This document shows, piece by piece, positions 1 through 9,295 of a DNA stretch of 64,000 nt. Made by a program: the position numbers and the translations under genes. Positions within the stretch are counted from its first letter, which is position 1; the number at the start of each line of letters is the position of its first letter. The notes below the pieces were generated by a model. That model was not told the DNA's origin. It was given only the letters and a program-made list of their open reading frames with translations, and searched no databases. The stretch covers positions 1 to 64,000 of the forward strand of contig SXXW01000030.1 in assembly GCA_005791165.1 (NCBI GenBank). The letters are read 5' to 3'. The DNA comes from Cytophagaceae bacterium. Lineage in GTDB: Bacteria; Bacteroidota; Bacteroidia; Cytophagales; Spirosomataceae.

Positions 1-1
1 A

Positions 2-205
2 TTATGCTACGAGCAAATAACTTGGTTTGATATGGTTCGCTTGAAAAAAGCATTCAATCAGAATACAAAAACCTTTGAGGAATTTGTAGGTCATACAAAC
101 CTTAGTTCAAATCAAAAGTTGCAAGCGAAGCATTTATTACTCCCTTTGCCAACGGCTGAATTATTGAACAATCCAAAATTAGGAAAGCAAAATACAGGAT
201 ATTAA
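2..205 (+). CDS. RagB/SusD family outer-membrane nutrient-binding protein, C-terminal fragment (truncated by window edge)
   Basis: Frame from nt 2 reads LCYEQITWFDMVRLKKAF...LLLPLPTAELLNNPKLGKQNTGY*, matching the typical SusD C-terminus (W(F/Y)D(M/L)VR, P.P..E...NP.L.QN.GY). Confidence 0.85.
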   Translation, partial: LCYEQITWFDMVRLKKAFNQNTKTFEEFVGHTNLSSNQKLQAKHLLLPLPTAELLNNPKLGKQNTGY

Positions 206-228
206 TATTTTTTGCTTAATTGATTTAG

Positions 229-266
229 AATCCCCTTTCATGAAAATGTAAAGGGGATTTTTTTTA
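229..266 (+). terminator. Rho-independent terminator after SusD-like gene
   Basis: AATCCCCTTT-catgaaaatgt-AAAGGGGATT followed by a T run. Confidence 0.85.
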
Positions 267-297
267 TCTTGTCGCTACGTTTTTTTAATAATAATCT

Positions 298-1470
298 ATG
301 AGAAAATATATGCTAAGCCTTGTGATATTAATTTGTGCTTTTTCTACTTTGGCCCAATCCCCCTTTTCAATTGTTTATACCTCAGGTCAAGAAGGACATA
401 AAACCTATCGCATTCCTGCCATGATCAAAAACAAGCAAGGACATTTGCTCGCTTTCGCGGAAGGTCGTGTAAATGGTTCAGGGGATTTTGGTGATATAAA
501 TATCGTTCTTAAAATTTCCCGCGACCAAGGTAACACCTGGTCAGATCTTGCTACTTTGGTTGATTATCAAGATTTACAAGCAGGGAATCCAACACCTATT
601 TTAGATACCACCGACCCACGTTTTCCCAAAGGCCGTATATTTCTGTTTTACAATACGGGAAATAATCATGAAAATGAGATCCGAGAAGGGGAGGGTTTAC
701 GCGAGGTTTGGTACATTACTTCGACTGATGGCGGTTTGACCTGGACTAAACCAGTGAATATTACGAGCCAAGTACATCGACCGAATCAGCCTTCCCGTAA
801 TTCTGCTTATACGTTCAAAGAAGATTGGCGGCATTATGCCAACGGCCCTGGCCACGGAATGCAATTTACCCAAGGTCCTCATGCAGGTCGAATGCTTATC
901 GCAGCTAACCATTCTGAAGGTCCTCGAGGTGAACGAGGATCCGATTACCGCGCACATACCTTTTACACGGATGATCATGGAGACACATTTCATTTAGGGG
1001 CATCCATTTCTATTCCAGGTAGTAACGAATCTTCAGCTACTGAAATTTCGGGTGGCAAACTTCTCATGAACATTAGAAACCAACGAGGCGATATACGCCA
1101 ACGAATCATTGGTCTTAGCGAGGATGGCAGCGCAACTTGGAAAGAAACTTATTTCGATCCACAATTGCCGGATCCTATTTGCCAAGGAAGTATTCTAACC
1201 ATCGCACAAAATAAAAAGGCATTTACCTTAGCTTTTAGCAATGCGGCCGATACAAAAAATCGAGATAATTTGACCATTCGGATCAGTCAAGATGATGGTC
1301 GTACTTGGCCTATATCGATTCCGATAGACAATGGAGCAGCCGCAGGGGAATCACCTAAAGACTTTACTGCCTATTCGGATTTAGTTTTAGTAGATTCAAA
1401 AAACATTGGGATTGTCTACGAACGAAAAGATTATTCCCAAATCGTTTTCAAAAAAATTAAATGGAAATAG
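298..1470 (+). CDS. Exo-alpha-sialidase (BNR-repeat neuraminidase), secreted
   Basis: Signal peptide; YRIPAMIKNKQGHLLAFAEGR and repeated S.D.G.TW Asp-box motifs (SRDQGNTW, STDGGLTW, SQDDGRTW). Confidence 0.9.
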   Translation: MRKYMLSLVILICAFSTLAQSPFSIVYTSGQEGHKTYRIPAMIKNKQGHLLAFAEGRVNGSGDFGDINIVLKISRDQGNTWSDLATLVDYQDLQAGNPTPILDTTDPRFPKGRIFLFYNTGNNHENEIREGEGLREVWYITSTDGGLTWTKPVNITSQVHRPNQPSRNSAYTFKEDWRHYANGPGHGMQFTQGPHAGRMLIAANHSEGPRGERGSDYRAHTFYTDDHGDTFHLGASISIPGSNESSATEISGGKLLMNIRNQRGDIRQRIIGLSEDGSATWKETYFDPQLPDPICQGSILTIAQNKKAFTLAFSNAADTKNRDNLTIRISQDDGRTWPISIPIDNGAAAGESPKDFTAYSDLVLVDSKNIGIVYERKDYSQIVFKKIKWK

Positions 1471-1515
1471 TCGAATAATTTCGTAATCTTTACCCTATCT
1501 TTTTAACCTATTTAA

Positions 1516-2859
1516 ATGAAAAATACACGTAGAACCTTTATTAAAAAGGCATCCTCAGGAGCCTTTGCATTAAGTTTAGGTGGAATGCTTCCCGCATTTT
1601 CAGCCAAAAGTTATCAAAATATTCTAGGGGCCAACGAGAAAATTAGGGTGGCCTGTATGGGAGTGAATAGCCGCGGTTTGGCCGTTGGCAAAAATTTTGC
1701 CCATCAAAAAAACTGCGAAGTCCTTCACGTTTGCGATGTAGATTCTCGTGCGGCTGATATTTGCATCGATGCCATAGGTAAAATTCAATCAAATAAACCC
1801 CAAGCAACTCCTGATTTCAGGAATGCGCTTGAAGATAAAAATTTGGATGCGCTCATCGTGACCGCACCTGATCATTGGCATGCCCCGGCGGCTTTGTTGG
1901 CCTGCTCAGCTGGCAAACATGTCTACCTAGAAAAGCCTTGTAGCCACAATCCCAACGAAGGTGAAATGCTGGTTAAATCAGCCGAAAAACATAAGCGTGT
2001 TTTGCAAATGGGAAACCAGCGCCGCTCTTGGCCTAATGTGGCCGGAGCAATTGCGGAGCTTCATGCGGGGGTTATTGGCCGACCCTATTTTGCGAAAACG
2101 TGGTATACGAATAACCGCGCTTCCATTGGAATAGGGAAAGAGACCGCCGTACCGGAATGGCTAAATTATGATTTATGGCAAGGACCTGCGCCTAGAAAAG
2201 CATACAAGGATAATTTGATTCACTACAATTGGCATTGGTTTTGGCACTGGGGAACAGGTGAAGCATTGAATAACGGTACTCACATGATAGATTTAGCTCG
2301 TTGGGGTTTGAATGTGGAATACCCGACAAAAGTGAACTCTACCGGCGGTCGATATATGTATCAAGATGATTGGCAGACACCAGATACCCAAGTGATTAAT
2401 TTGGAATTTGAGAATAAATCCATGATATCTTGGGAAGGTCGTAGTTGCAACGGAAAGTCCATTGAGGCCAACAGCGTAGGCATTATTTTCTATGCAGAAC
2501 AAGGAAGTATGGTCATCGAAAGTGGCAACTCCTATAAAATTTATGACCTTAAAAATAACCTAGTAAAAGAGGTGAAAAATAATTTTACTGTGGATGCGCG
2601 CAACTTATCTGATCCCTCACAGAATTTAGATGCTTTGCATATCCTTAACTTTTTCGATGGAATTCGCTTAGGTACGCGCTTGAATTCAGATATTGTATCT
2701 GGTCATCAAAGTACGCTTTTGGTCCAATTAGGCAATATTTCCCAGCGAGTAGGCCGATCTTTAGACATTAACCCTAAAAATGGACATATTTTGAATGATA
2801 AGGGTGCAATGAAATTTTGGTCACGTGAATACGAAAAAGGTTGGGAACCCAAAATTTAA
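1516..2859 (+). CDS. Gfo/Idh/MocA family oxidoreductase with Tat-like signal
   Basis: RRTFIKK Tat-like N-terminus; VTAPDHWHAPAALLACSAGKHVYLEKPCSHNPNEGE. Confidence 0.9.
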   Translation: MKNTRRTFIKKASSGAFALSLGGMLPAFSAKSYQNILGANEKIRVACMGVNSRGLAVGKNFAHQKNCEVLHVCDVDSRAADICIDAIGKIQSNKPQATPDFRNALEDKNLDALIVTAPDHWHAPAALLACSAGKHVYLEKPCSHNPNEGEMLVKSAEKHKRVLQMGNQRRSWPNVAGAIAELHAGVIGRPYFAKTWYTNNRASIGIGKETAVPEWLNYDLWQGPAPRKAYKDNLIHYNWHWFWHWGTGEALNNGTHMIDLARWGLNVEYPTKVNSTGGRYMYQDDWQTPDTQVINLEFENKSMISWEGRSCNGKSIEANSVGIIFYAEQGSMVIESGNSYKIYDLKNNLVKEVKNNFTVDARNLSDPSQNLDALHILNFFDGIRLGTRLNSDIVSGHQSTLLVQLGNISQRVGRSLDINPKNGHILNDKGAMKFWSREYEKGWEPKI

Positions 2860-2862
2860 CTC

Positions 2863-3999
2863 ATGGCGCAATCAGCAGATTTACTGGAAAATCAAGAGAA
2901 GTTTTTGAACAATCGATTGTACTCATTGGATGCCTTACGCGGTTTTGACATGTTTTGGATCATTGGTGCGGAGGATATTGTTCATGGTCTAGCCAAGGTC
3001 ACTCATTCACCTTTTTGGGAAAGTTTTTCTGTTCAGCTTATACATCCTCAATGGAATGGGTTCACGATGTATGATCTTATTTTTCCATTATTTATATTTT
3101 TAGCGGGAGTTTCTACTCCATTTTCTGTCGGCAAGGCCTTGGACGAGAGAGTTTCTAAAAATGTCTTATTGAAACGAGTGATCAAACGAGGTCTCATCTT
3201 ATTTATTTTAGGCGTTATTTACAACAATGGGCTTACGCTCAGGCCTTTAGCTGAGATCCGTTTTTCATCCGTTTTAGGCCGAATTGGGATAGCGTATATG
3301 TTGGCCAATATCATTTACCTCTATGCCAAACAACGCTGGCTCATTATCTGGTTTTCTGCACTCTTAATTGGGTATTATTTGATTTTAAAATTTATGTCGG
3401 CTCCAGGATTTGCTCCTGGTGACTTGACGATTGAAGGCAACTTTGCATCGTATGTAGACCGAGTGGTTTTGCCTGGCAAGTTAAGTATGGGCATACACGA
3501 TACGGTCGGTTTTTTCAATAACATTCCTGCGATTGGAAATGCACTTGCCGGGATTATGGTTGGCATATTTTTAAAACGAACAAATATCAGCGGAAAAGAA
3601 AAGGCCTTGTATTTATTAGCCACTGGGGTTATTTCTTTGGTGATAGCCCAACTATGGAACTTGGATTTTCCGATCAATAAGAATTTGTGGTCTAGTTCAT
3701 TTGTCATGCAAACTGTGGGATGTAGCTTGCTATTTTTTGCGCTATTCTATTATATTATTGATGTTTTAGGCTATAAAAAATGGGCGTTTGCTTTTCAAGT
3801 AATAGGTGTTAATTCCATATTAATTTATCTTTCTGAAAAGTTCATTGAATGGGAATACACCGCAAAAAAGTTCTTTGATTGGGTATACCAATGGGCTGGG
3901 GACCCTACTTCCATCATTTTTGTAGCCATCACAATTTTATTCATTAAATGGCTTTCTCTTAAATTTTTGTTTGATAAAAAAGTATTTTTACGCGTTTAA
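2863..3999 (+). CDS. DUF5009/heparan-alpha-glucosaminide N-acetyltransferase-like membrane protein (NagX-like)
   Basis: RLYSLDALRGFDMFWIIGAE...FIFLAGVSTPFS motif and multiple TM segments; located directly before nagB/nagA. Confidence 0.8.
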   Translation: MAQSADLLENQEKFLNNRLYSLDALRGFDMFWIIGAEDIVHGLAKVTHSPFWESFSVQLIHPQWNGFTMYDLIFPLFIFLAGVSTPFSVGKALDERVSKNVLLKRVIKRGLILFILGVIYNNGLTLRPLAEIRFSSVLGRIGIAYMLANIIYLYAKQRWLIIWFSALLIGYYLILKFMSAPGFAPGDLTIEGNFASYVDRVVLPGKLSMGIHDTVGFFNNIPAIGNALAGIMVGIFLKRTNISGKEKALYLLATGVISLVIAQLWNLDFPINKNLWSSSFVMQTVGCSLLFFALFYYIIDVLGYKKWAFAFQVIGVNSILIYLSEKFIEWEYTAKKFFDWVYQWAGDPTSIIFVAITILFIKWLSLKFLFDKKVFLRV

Positions 4000-4011
4000 A
4001 TTTTAATTATT

Positions 4012-4755
4012 TTGAAGGTACACATAAGTAATAATGCAAAAGAATTAGGCATTTCGGCAGGTTTGAAAGCCGCTGAATTAATCAAAGAAACGATCGATCA
4101 AAAGGGTTTTGCTAATATCATTTTAGCGACGGGGACTAGCCAGTTTGAAACCATTCAGCAATTGATCAGTGACTCCGAAATCCAATGGGACCGAGTTCAA
4201 ATGTTTCATTTAGATGAATATATTGGCTTGTCCATTACGCACAAAGCTAGTTTCCGCCATTATTTAAATGAGCGTTTTATCTATTTGGTGCCAACCTTGA
4301 AAATGGGACATTTGATTAACGGCGAGCTTGATCCAGTTCAAGAATGTGCCCGACTAGCCGATTTAATTCAACAAAATCCCATCGATGTGGCATTGGTTGG
4401 CATCGGTGAAAATGGCCATCTGGCTTTTAATGATCCTCCGGCTGATTTTGATACGGAAAAACCTTATATCGTAGTGGATTTAGATGAGGCTTGCAGAGCC
4501 CAACAAATGGGAGAGGGTTGGTTTGAAAGCATGAATGATGTACCTAAGCAGGCAATTAGTATGTCGATTAAACAAATCATGAAATCAGATCATATCGTTT
4601 GTTCGGTTCCTGATGCGCGCAAGGCTCAGGCGGTGACTGATTGTTTAACAAAACCTGTTTCCAATGTATATCCTGCTAGTATTTTGCAGAATCATGCCCA
4701 TTGTGATTTGTTTTTAGATGTTAGCTCTGCTTCGCTTTTACCAAAGAATTTTTAA
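4012..4755 (+). CDS. nagB: Glucosamine-6-phosphate deaminase
   Basis: MFHLDEYIGL, VGIGENGHLAFNDPPADF; TTG start; immediately upstream of nagA. Confidence 0.9.
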   Translation: MKVHISNNAKELGISAGLKAAELIKETIDQKGFANIILATGTSQFETIQQLISDSEIQWDRVQMFHLDEYIGLSITHKASFRHYLNERFIYLVPTLKMGHLINGELDPVQECARLADLIQQNPIDVALVGIGENGHLAFNDPPADFDTEKPYIVVDLDEACRAQQMGEGWFESMNDVPKQAISMSIKQIMKSDHIVCSVPDARKAQAVTDCLTKPVSNVYPASILQNHAHCDLFLDVSSASLLPKNF

Positions 4756-4758
4756 GGA

Positions 4759-5949
4759 ATGTCGGAAAGAATTAAAATCTTTAATGGCCAAATCATTCAT
4801 CAGAATCGTATTCAATCAGGCGGCTGTCTTTTGATTGAAAACGGAAAGATTGTTGCTGTTTCTGCTAGTGATGTCGACTTTCCTGATGCTGAATTAATAG
4901 ACGCCAATGGAAATTATATTTCACCTGGATTTATTGACATTCACATTCATGGGGGAGGAGGTTCTGATTTTATGGATGGGACCGTAGATGGATTTTTACA
5001 AATAGCTCAAACACATGCTAAACATGGAACGACCTCTATGCTTCCCACCACGCTAACGTGTGAAAAGGAGGATTTAATTCAGACTCTTGAAGCTTATCAA
5101 ACCGCATGTGTATCTAATAAGCTAGGAGCTGATTTTATTGGAATGCATTTAGAAGGACCTTATTTTGCGGTAAGCCAGCGAGGCGCACAGGACCCGAAAT
5201 TTATTCGAGATCCTGATCCAGCCGAGTATAGAGAAGTTCTTTCTTCTTTTGATTTTATCAAACGTTGGTCTGCGGCTCCCGAGCTAAAAGGTGCGGTGGA
5301 ATTTGGGAAGTATGTAACATCAAAAGGAGTTTTAGCTGCAATCGCGCATACTGATGCCATTTATGAGGAAGTTTTAGAGGCCTATCATCATGGGGGATTT
5401 ACCTTAGCTACCCATTTTTATTCAGCTATGTCGGGGGTGACACGTCGTAATGCTTTTCGATATGCCGGTGTTATCGAATCAGCCTATTTATTGGATGATA
5501 TGGATGTGGAAATTATAGCGGATGGCGTTCATTTACCCGCTCCATTGTTGAAATTAATTTATAAAATTAAAGGTCCGGACCGAATTGCTTTAATTACCGA
5601 TGCGATGCGTGCTGCGGATATGCCAGAGGGAGAGTCTGTTTTAGGTTCATTCAAAAATGGGTTAAAAGTAATCGTCGAAGATGGCGTGGCAAAATTACCA
5701 GATAGAACCTCTTTTGCAGGAAGTGTGGCTACAGCAGATCGATTAGTTAGAACTATGTTGAATTTGGCGGAGGTTCCATTAGTGGAAACAATCCAAATGA
5801 TCACGGAAACTCCTGCTCGAATCATGGGGGTTTCAGATCGAAAAGGATCTTTGGCTAAAGGCAAAGATGCGGATGTCGTTATATTTAATGATCAGATCGA
5901 AATCCAAAAAACCTTCGTTAAAGGCCGTTTAGTCTACCAAAAAAACTAA
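4759..5949 (+). CDS. nagA: N-acetylglucosamine-6-phosphate deacetylase
   Basis: PGFIDIHIHGGGGSDFMDG, GMHLEGPYF, ALITDAMRAADMPEG motifs. Confidence 0.93.
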   Translation: MSERIKIFNGQIIHQNRIQSGGCLLIENGKIVAVSASDVDFPDAELIDANGNYISPGFIDIHIHGGGGSDFMDGTVDGFLQIAQTHAKHGTTSMLPTTLTCEKEDLIQTLEAYQTACVSNKLGADFIGMHLEGPYFAVSQRGAQDPKFIRDPDPAEYREVLSSFDFIKRWSAAPELKGAVEFGKYVTSKGVLAAIAHTDAIYEEVLEAYHHGGFTLATHFYSAMSGVTRRNAFRYAGVIESAYLLDDMDVEIIADGVHLPAPLLKLIYKIKGPDRIALITDAMRAADMPEGESVLGSFKNGLKVIVEDGVAKLPDRTSFAGSVATADRLVRTMLNLAEVPLVETIQMITETPARIMGVSDRKGSLAKGKDADVVIFNDQIEIQKTFVKGRLVYQKN

Positions 5950-6668
5950 TCCAATTCCTTTATTTTGATGTTTTTGAATGCTACATTGTGTCCATGATCT
6001 TGCAATAAAATATAGCCTTCTTTACGTTTATCGTATCCCGTTATCGATTTGAATTTACTTTGTAAGAATCCATTTTTGAATTCATTCGAATTCCGATTGA
6101 CCGATATGATCATTTTGTTGTCCAACCAATGTTCAATTTGTTCACCTTTGACCACGATGCGTGAGGTATGCCATTGGCCAATTTTAACATCAGGTTTGTC
6201 GGGTGGAATGATATTGTATAGGGCACCTGTTTTATGATCTTCGGGCAAGTGCTTATCGTTATAAATAAAATCGGGGTCGTCTATTAATTGATATTCATAG
6301 CCGATCAATGAGCTTGAATTCGCTGGTTTTTCAGGGAGTTCTTCCACAAAATACTTAACTCCTGAATTACCTAATTTCCCTAATTTCCAATCAAAACTCA
6401 AATCAAAATTTTTGTATTTTTTTAACGTAATGATATCACCTCCATCACCGGATTCTTTTCCAGAGGATAGTTGGCCTAATAGCTGCTGGTTTTTAATTAC
6501 CCATCCATGAGTAGGGAATTGGTTTTGATAGGCACCGCGCCAACCGGCATTTGATTTTCCATCAAAAAGCAAAGTATAGCCATTGGTTTTTTCGATGCGA
6601 CTTAATTTATTGTTTTGGCATGAGCCAAACACTATGCCTAGTAATAGGATACTAATTATTTTTCTCAT
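5946..6668 (-). CDS. DUF1080 (3-keto-disaccharide hydrolase-type) lipoprotein
   Basis: Lipobox-type signal (MRKIISILLLGIVFGSC) and GYTLLFDGKSNAGWRG...GKESGDGGDIITLKKYKNFDLSFDWKLGKLGNSGVKYFV. ORF extends to 6689; the signal-peptide start is 6668. Confidence 0.87.
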   Translation of the reverse strand: MRKIISILLLGIVFGSCQNNKLSRIEKTNGYTLLFDGKSNAGWRGAYQNQFPTHGWVIKNQQLLGQLSSGKESGDGGDIITLKKYKNFDLSFDWKLGKLGNSGVKYFVEELPEKPANSSSLIGYEYQLIDDPDFIYNDKHLPEDHKTGALYNIIPPDKPDVKIGQWHTSRIVVKGEQIEHWLDNKMIISVNRNSNEFKNGFLQSKFKSITGYDKRKEGYILLQDHGHNVAFKNIKIKELD

Positions 6669-6672
6669 GATA

Positions 6673-7674
6673 TTAATTAATGTTGGCAATTTTTACTCGG
6701 GCCCCTTTTTTCTTTTTGCTTTTGTCTGCTGCTTCCATGAACGCAAATATTTCTAACGTTTCTGCTTTTTCTACAGGAGGAATACCCGTTTTAAAAAAAT
6801 CAATAATTTTAACTAAAAGGGGGTCATATCCATTGTATGGACCTAAGTGCATGATTCCCGTTTTTCCATAAGCGGTTCCACCGTAATCTTGTTTACCCGT
6901 TTTTATGCCTCTAAATGTGCCGATTCTTCCATCCGCCCAAACGCCAGTGCAAACTTCTTGGTCTTCTGAAATCGTTCTTTGGACTGAAACACAACCCGTT
7001 CCCATGACGGTAAATAGCATTTCAACGCCATGGATTCCGTACCAAAAAAGATCAGGATGTGTTTTTTCGAATTTCATTGGGCTATAGGTGTCAGCACCTA
7101 CCACTGGGCCAATTTTACCCTGCCTTATCTCTTGCATCCCCGTGGAAAAGCGTAAGGATGAAGCAGAGAATATGGGCACTTTGTATTTTTCAGCTTCATT
7201 GAAAATCGCTTTGGCATCGGCTAAAGATGCGGCTATGGGCTTGTCAATAAATGTCGTTTTACCCGCTTTAAATACTTCAATGGCCTGCTCTAAATGCAGT
7301 CTTCCATCATTTGTTTCAAGCAAAACAAAATCTACTTTCTTTAATAATTCTTGGATCGACCCCACAATTTCAACGCCCAATTTCTTGACATCTTCGGTAT
7401 ATCCAGGGATTCGTTCGGTACTGGAAACGATGTCCTTACTTCCCTGTGGATGTGCTGCAACAATTCGAAATCCATCATACATTGGGTTTTGAACATTTGC
7501 ATTTAATGATTTTGTGAAGGCAACACTATGGGATGTATCGAGTCCAATGATCCCAATTCTTTTGCCCTCGGCCTTTCCTGGCATGAATTTAAGCTTAGAA
7601 AATGGCAGACTTAATCCTGCCAAAGCCATGGGTCCCATAAAATTCCTTCTTGTCATTTTTCCTTTCATCTTCAT
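6673..7674 (-). CDS. Gfo/Idh/MocA family oxidoreductase with Tat-like signal
   Basis: TRRNFMGPMALAG; IGIIGLDTSHSVAFTK; FIDKPIAASLADAKAIF. Start chosen at 7674; ORF is open to 7719. Confidence 0.85.
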   Translation of the reverse strand: MKMKGKMTRRNFMGPMALAGLSLPFSKLKFMPGKAEGKRIGIIGLDTSHSVAFTKSLNANVQNPMYDGFRIVAAHPQGSKDIVSSTERIPGYTEDVKKLGVEIVGSIQELLKKVDFVLLETNDGRLHLEQAIEVFKAGKTTFIDKPIAASLADAKAIFNEAEKYKVPIFSASSLRFSTGMQEIRQGKIGPVVGADTYSPMKFEKTHPDLFWYGIHGVEMLFTVMGTGCVSVQRTISEDQEVCTGVWADGRIGTFRGIKTGKQDYGGTAYGKTGIMHLGPYNGYDPLLVKIIDFFKTGIPPVEKAETLEIFAFMEAADKSKKKKGARVKIANIN

Positions 7675-7675
7675 T

Positions 7676-8992
7676 TTAATTAAGCGTCCATTGTCTGATT
7701 TTATGTCCTCTGATGGCATAAAATATTAAATATAAGTAGCAGGGAATTAATACGGCATAGGCCAACTTCAAGTCATACAGATCTGCGAAATAGCCGTAAA
7801 AAAGGGGTAGGATTGCATTTCCACAAAGGCCCATAATTAAAATGGATGCACCTATTTTAGTAAATTTTCCTAAACCATCTAGAGCTAAGGGCCATATCCC
7901 TGCCCAAATTAGCGAGTTGGCCAAACCTAATAAAACAACAAAACAAATACTGATGTCAACTTTTAATCCTGCCAGTTCAACGTTGCCAGAGGTCATTAAT
8001 ATTCCAATAGCGAATAGCAAGCCAAGAATCGTACATGTCCGAAGCGCATTGACTTGGCTGATGTATTTTGGGATGCATATTATTCCGATGATGTATCCAA
8101 AAATAGTAGCAGCGAGCGTAAATGAAGGTAAAATTTTTGCTTCCATGAGTTGGATATTCATGGACCCCGCGTAGCCAATAACCGTGTCGATGGCAATTAC
8201 TTGGGTACCTACGTGTAGAAAAATGGCAACGGCCCCTAAAATTAAATGAGGAAATTGGAATATGCTCGTTTTCTGCGAATTGATCTGTGTTACTATATCA
8301 TTTTCTTGATCCGTGTCGATCTCAGGTAATGGAGAAAATCGAACAGCCAAACCCAGTAAAAACAATAAAATACCGACACAAAAATAAGGGACAATTACTC
8401 GTTGGATTAATTCATTCAGCGCTAAATTCCGGTCGGCCCCCGTCATGTGTTCCAAATTCTTAAACAGGTCACTATCTGTGGCCTTTAGAATCACTGCAGC
8501 AAATACCAAAGGTGCTAAAATCCCCGCACCTTTATTGCAGATCCCCATGATGCTGATTCTTTGGGCTGCACTTTCTTTGGGGCCTAAAAGGGTAATATAT
8601 GGATTTGCGGCAGTTTGTAGGATGGCTAAACCCGTACCTAACGTAAATAATCCTAATAAGAAAATAGGATAGGCCCGGTTCATGGCTGCCGGGATAAAGA
8701 TGAATGCCCCGATGGACATAATCCAAAATCCTAACATCATTCCTTTTTTAAATCCAATGGATTTAAGTACATAGGATGCGGGAACTGACATGATGAAATA
8801 GGAAATATAAAATGCAAATGTGACTAAATAGGCTTTGAAGTTAGTTAGTTCGCAGGCAATTTTAAAGTAGGGGATTAAAATGGAATTGGCCCAAGAAACA
8901 AAACCAAAAATGAAAAACATCATTCCAATCAGCATGATGGAAATTTGAGTATCTCTTTGGGTTAAAGAGCTTACTGATACTGGATTTTTCAT
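7676..8992 (-). CDS. Sugar MFS transporter (FucP/NagP/glucose-galactose type)
   Basis: 12-TM protein; GMMFFIFGFVSWANSILIPYFK, LQTAANPYITLLGPKESAAQRISIMGICNKGAGILAP. Confidence 0.9.
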   Translation of the reverse strand: MKNPVSVSSLTQRDTQISIMLIGMMFFIFGFVSWANSILIPYFKIACELTNFKAYLVTFAFYISYFIMSVPASYVLKSIGFKKGMMLGFWIMSIGAFIFIPAAMNRAYPIFLLGLFTLGTGLAILQTAANPYITLLGPKESAAQRISIMGICNKGAGILAPLVFAAVILKATDSDLFKNLEHMTGADRNLALNELIQRVIVPYFCVGILLFLLGLAVRFSPLPEIDTDQENDIVTQINSQKTSIFQFPHLILGAVAIFLHVGTQVIAIDTVIGYAGSMNIQLMEAKILPSFTLAATIFGYIIGIICIPKYISQVNALRTCTILGLLFAIGILMTSGNVELAGLKVDISICFVVLLGLANSLIWAGIWPLALDGLGKFTKIGASILIMGLCGNAILPLFYGYFADLYDLKLAYAVLIPCYLYLIFYAIRGHKIRQWTLN

Positions 8993-9056
8993 TATTTTAA
9001 ATAGGTTTTTTTAAGCAGGTTTAATTTATGTTGATTTTCTTAAAGAAGCAATATAT

Positions 9057-9077
9057 TTTTAACCAAGTAGGTTAAAA
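9057..9077. promoter_or_regulatory. Operator-like perfect inverted repeat TTTTAACC-aagta-GGTTAAAA
   Basis: 8-bp perfect arms with a 5-bp spacer in the divergent intergenic region upstream of the sugar MFS gene. Confidence 0.5.
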
Positions 9078-9128
9078 TGATCAGTTTTATGGAAACGAAA
9101 ATGTAGTTTTTTAATCTCTTTTCTTATA

Positions 9129-9158
9129 GCTTTACTAAATTCAAAAAGTCAGTAAAGC
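9129..9158. repeat. Inverted repeat GCTTTACT-N14-AGTAAAGC in the divergent intergenic region
   Basis: 8-bp perfect arms read directly; function unknown. Confidence 0.4.
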
Positions 9159-9295
9159 CTAAAAAATAAATATTTTTTTAAATAATTTAGTATTAAAAAC
9201 CTGTTAAGTCATTGAAAAAATTGACGGTCCTTATTTATTGGAGTGAAGTTTTTTGTTATTATGTAAGCCTTTATATCAAGGTATTGTTACTCAGA

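Noticed and set aside
3375-5864. Minus-strand ORFs 3375-3707, 5160-5360 and 5559-5864
   Set aside because: Antisense to NagX-like and nagA coding sequence; no motifs, no independent spacing.
6049-8672. Series of + strand ORFs (6049, 6680, 6905, 7088, 7514, 7842, 8445) antisense to the DUF1080/Gfo-Idh/MFS genes
   Set aside because: Minus-strand proteins have clear family motifs; the plus ORFs are shadow frames with low-complexity, unrecognisable translations.
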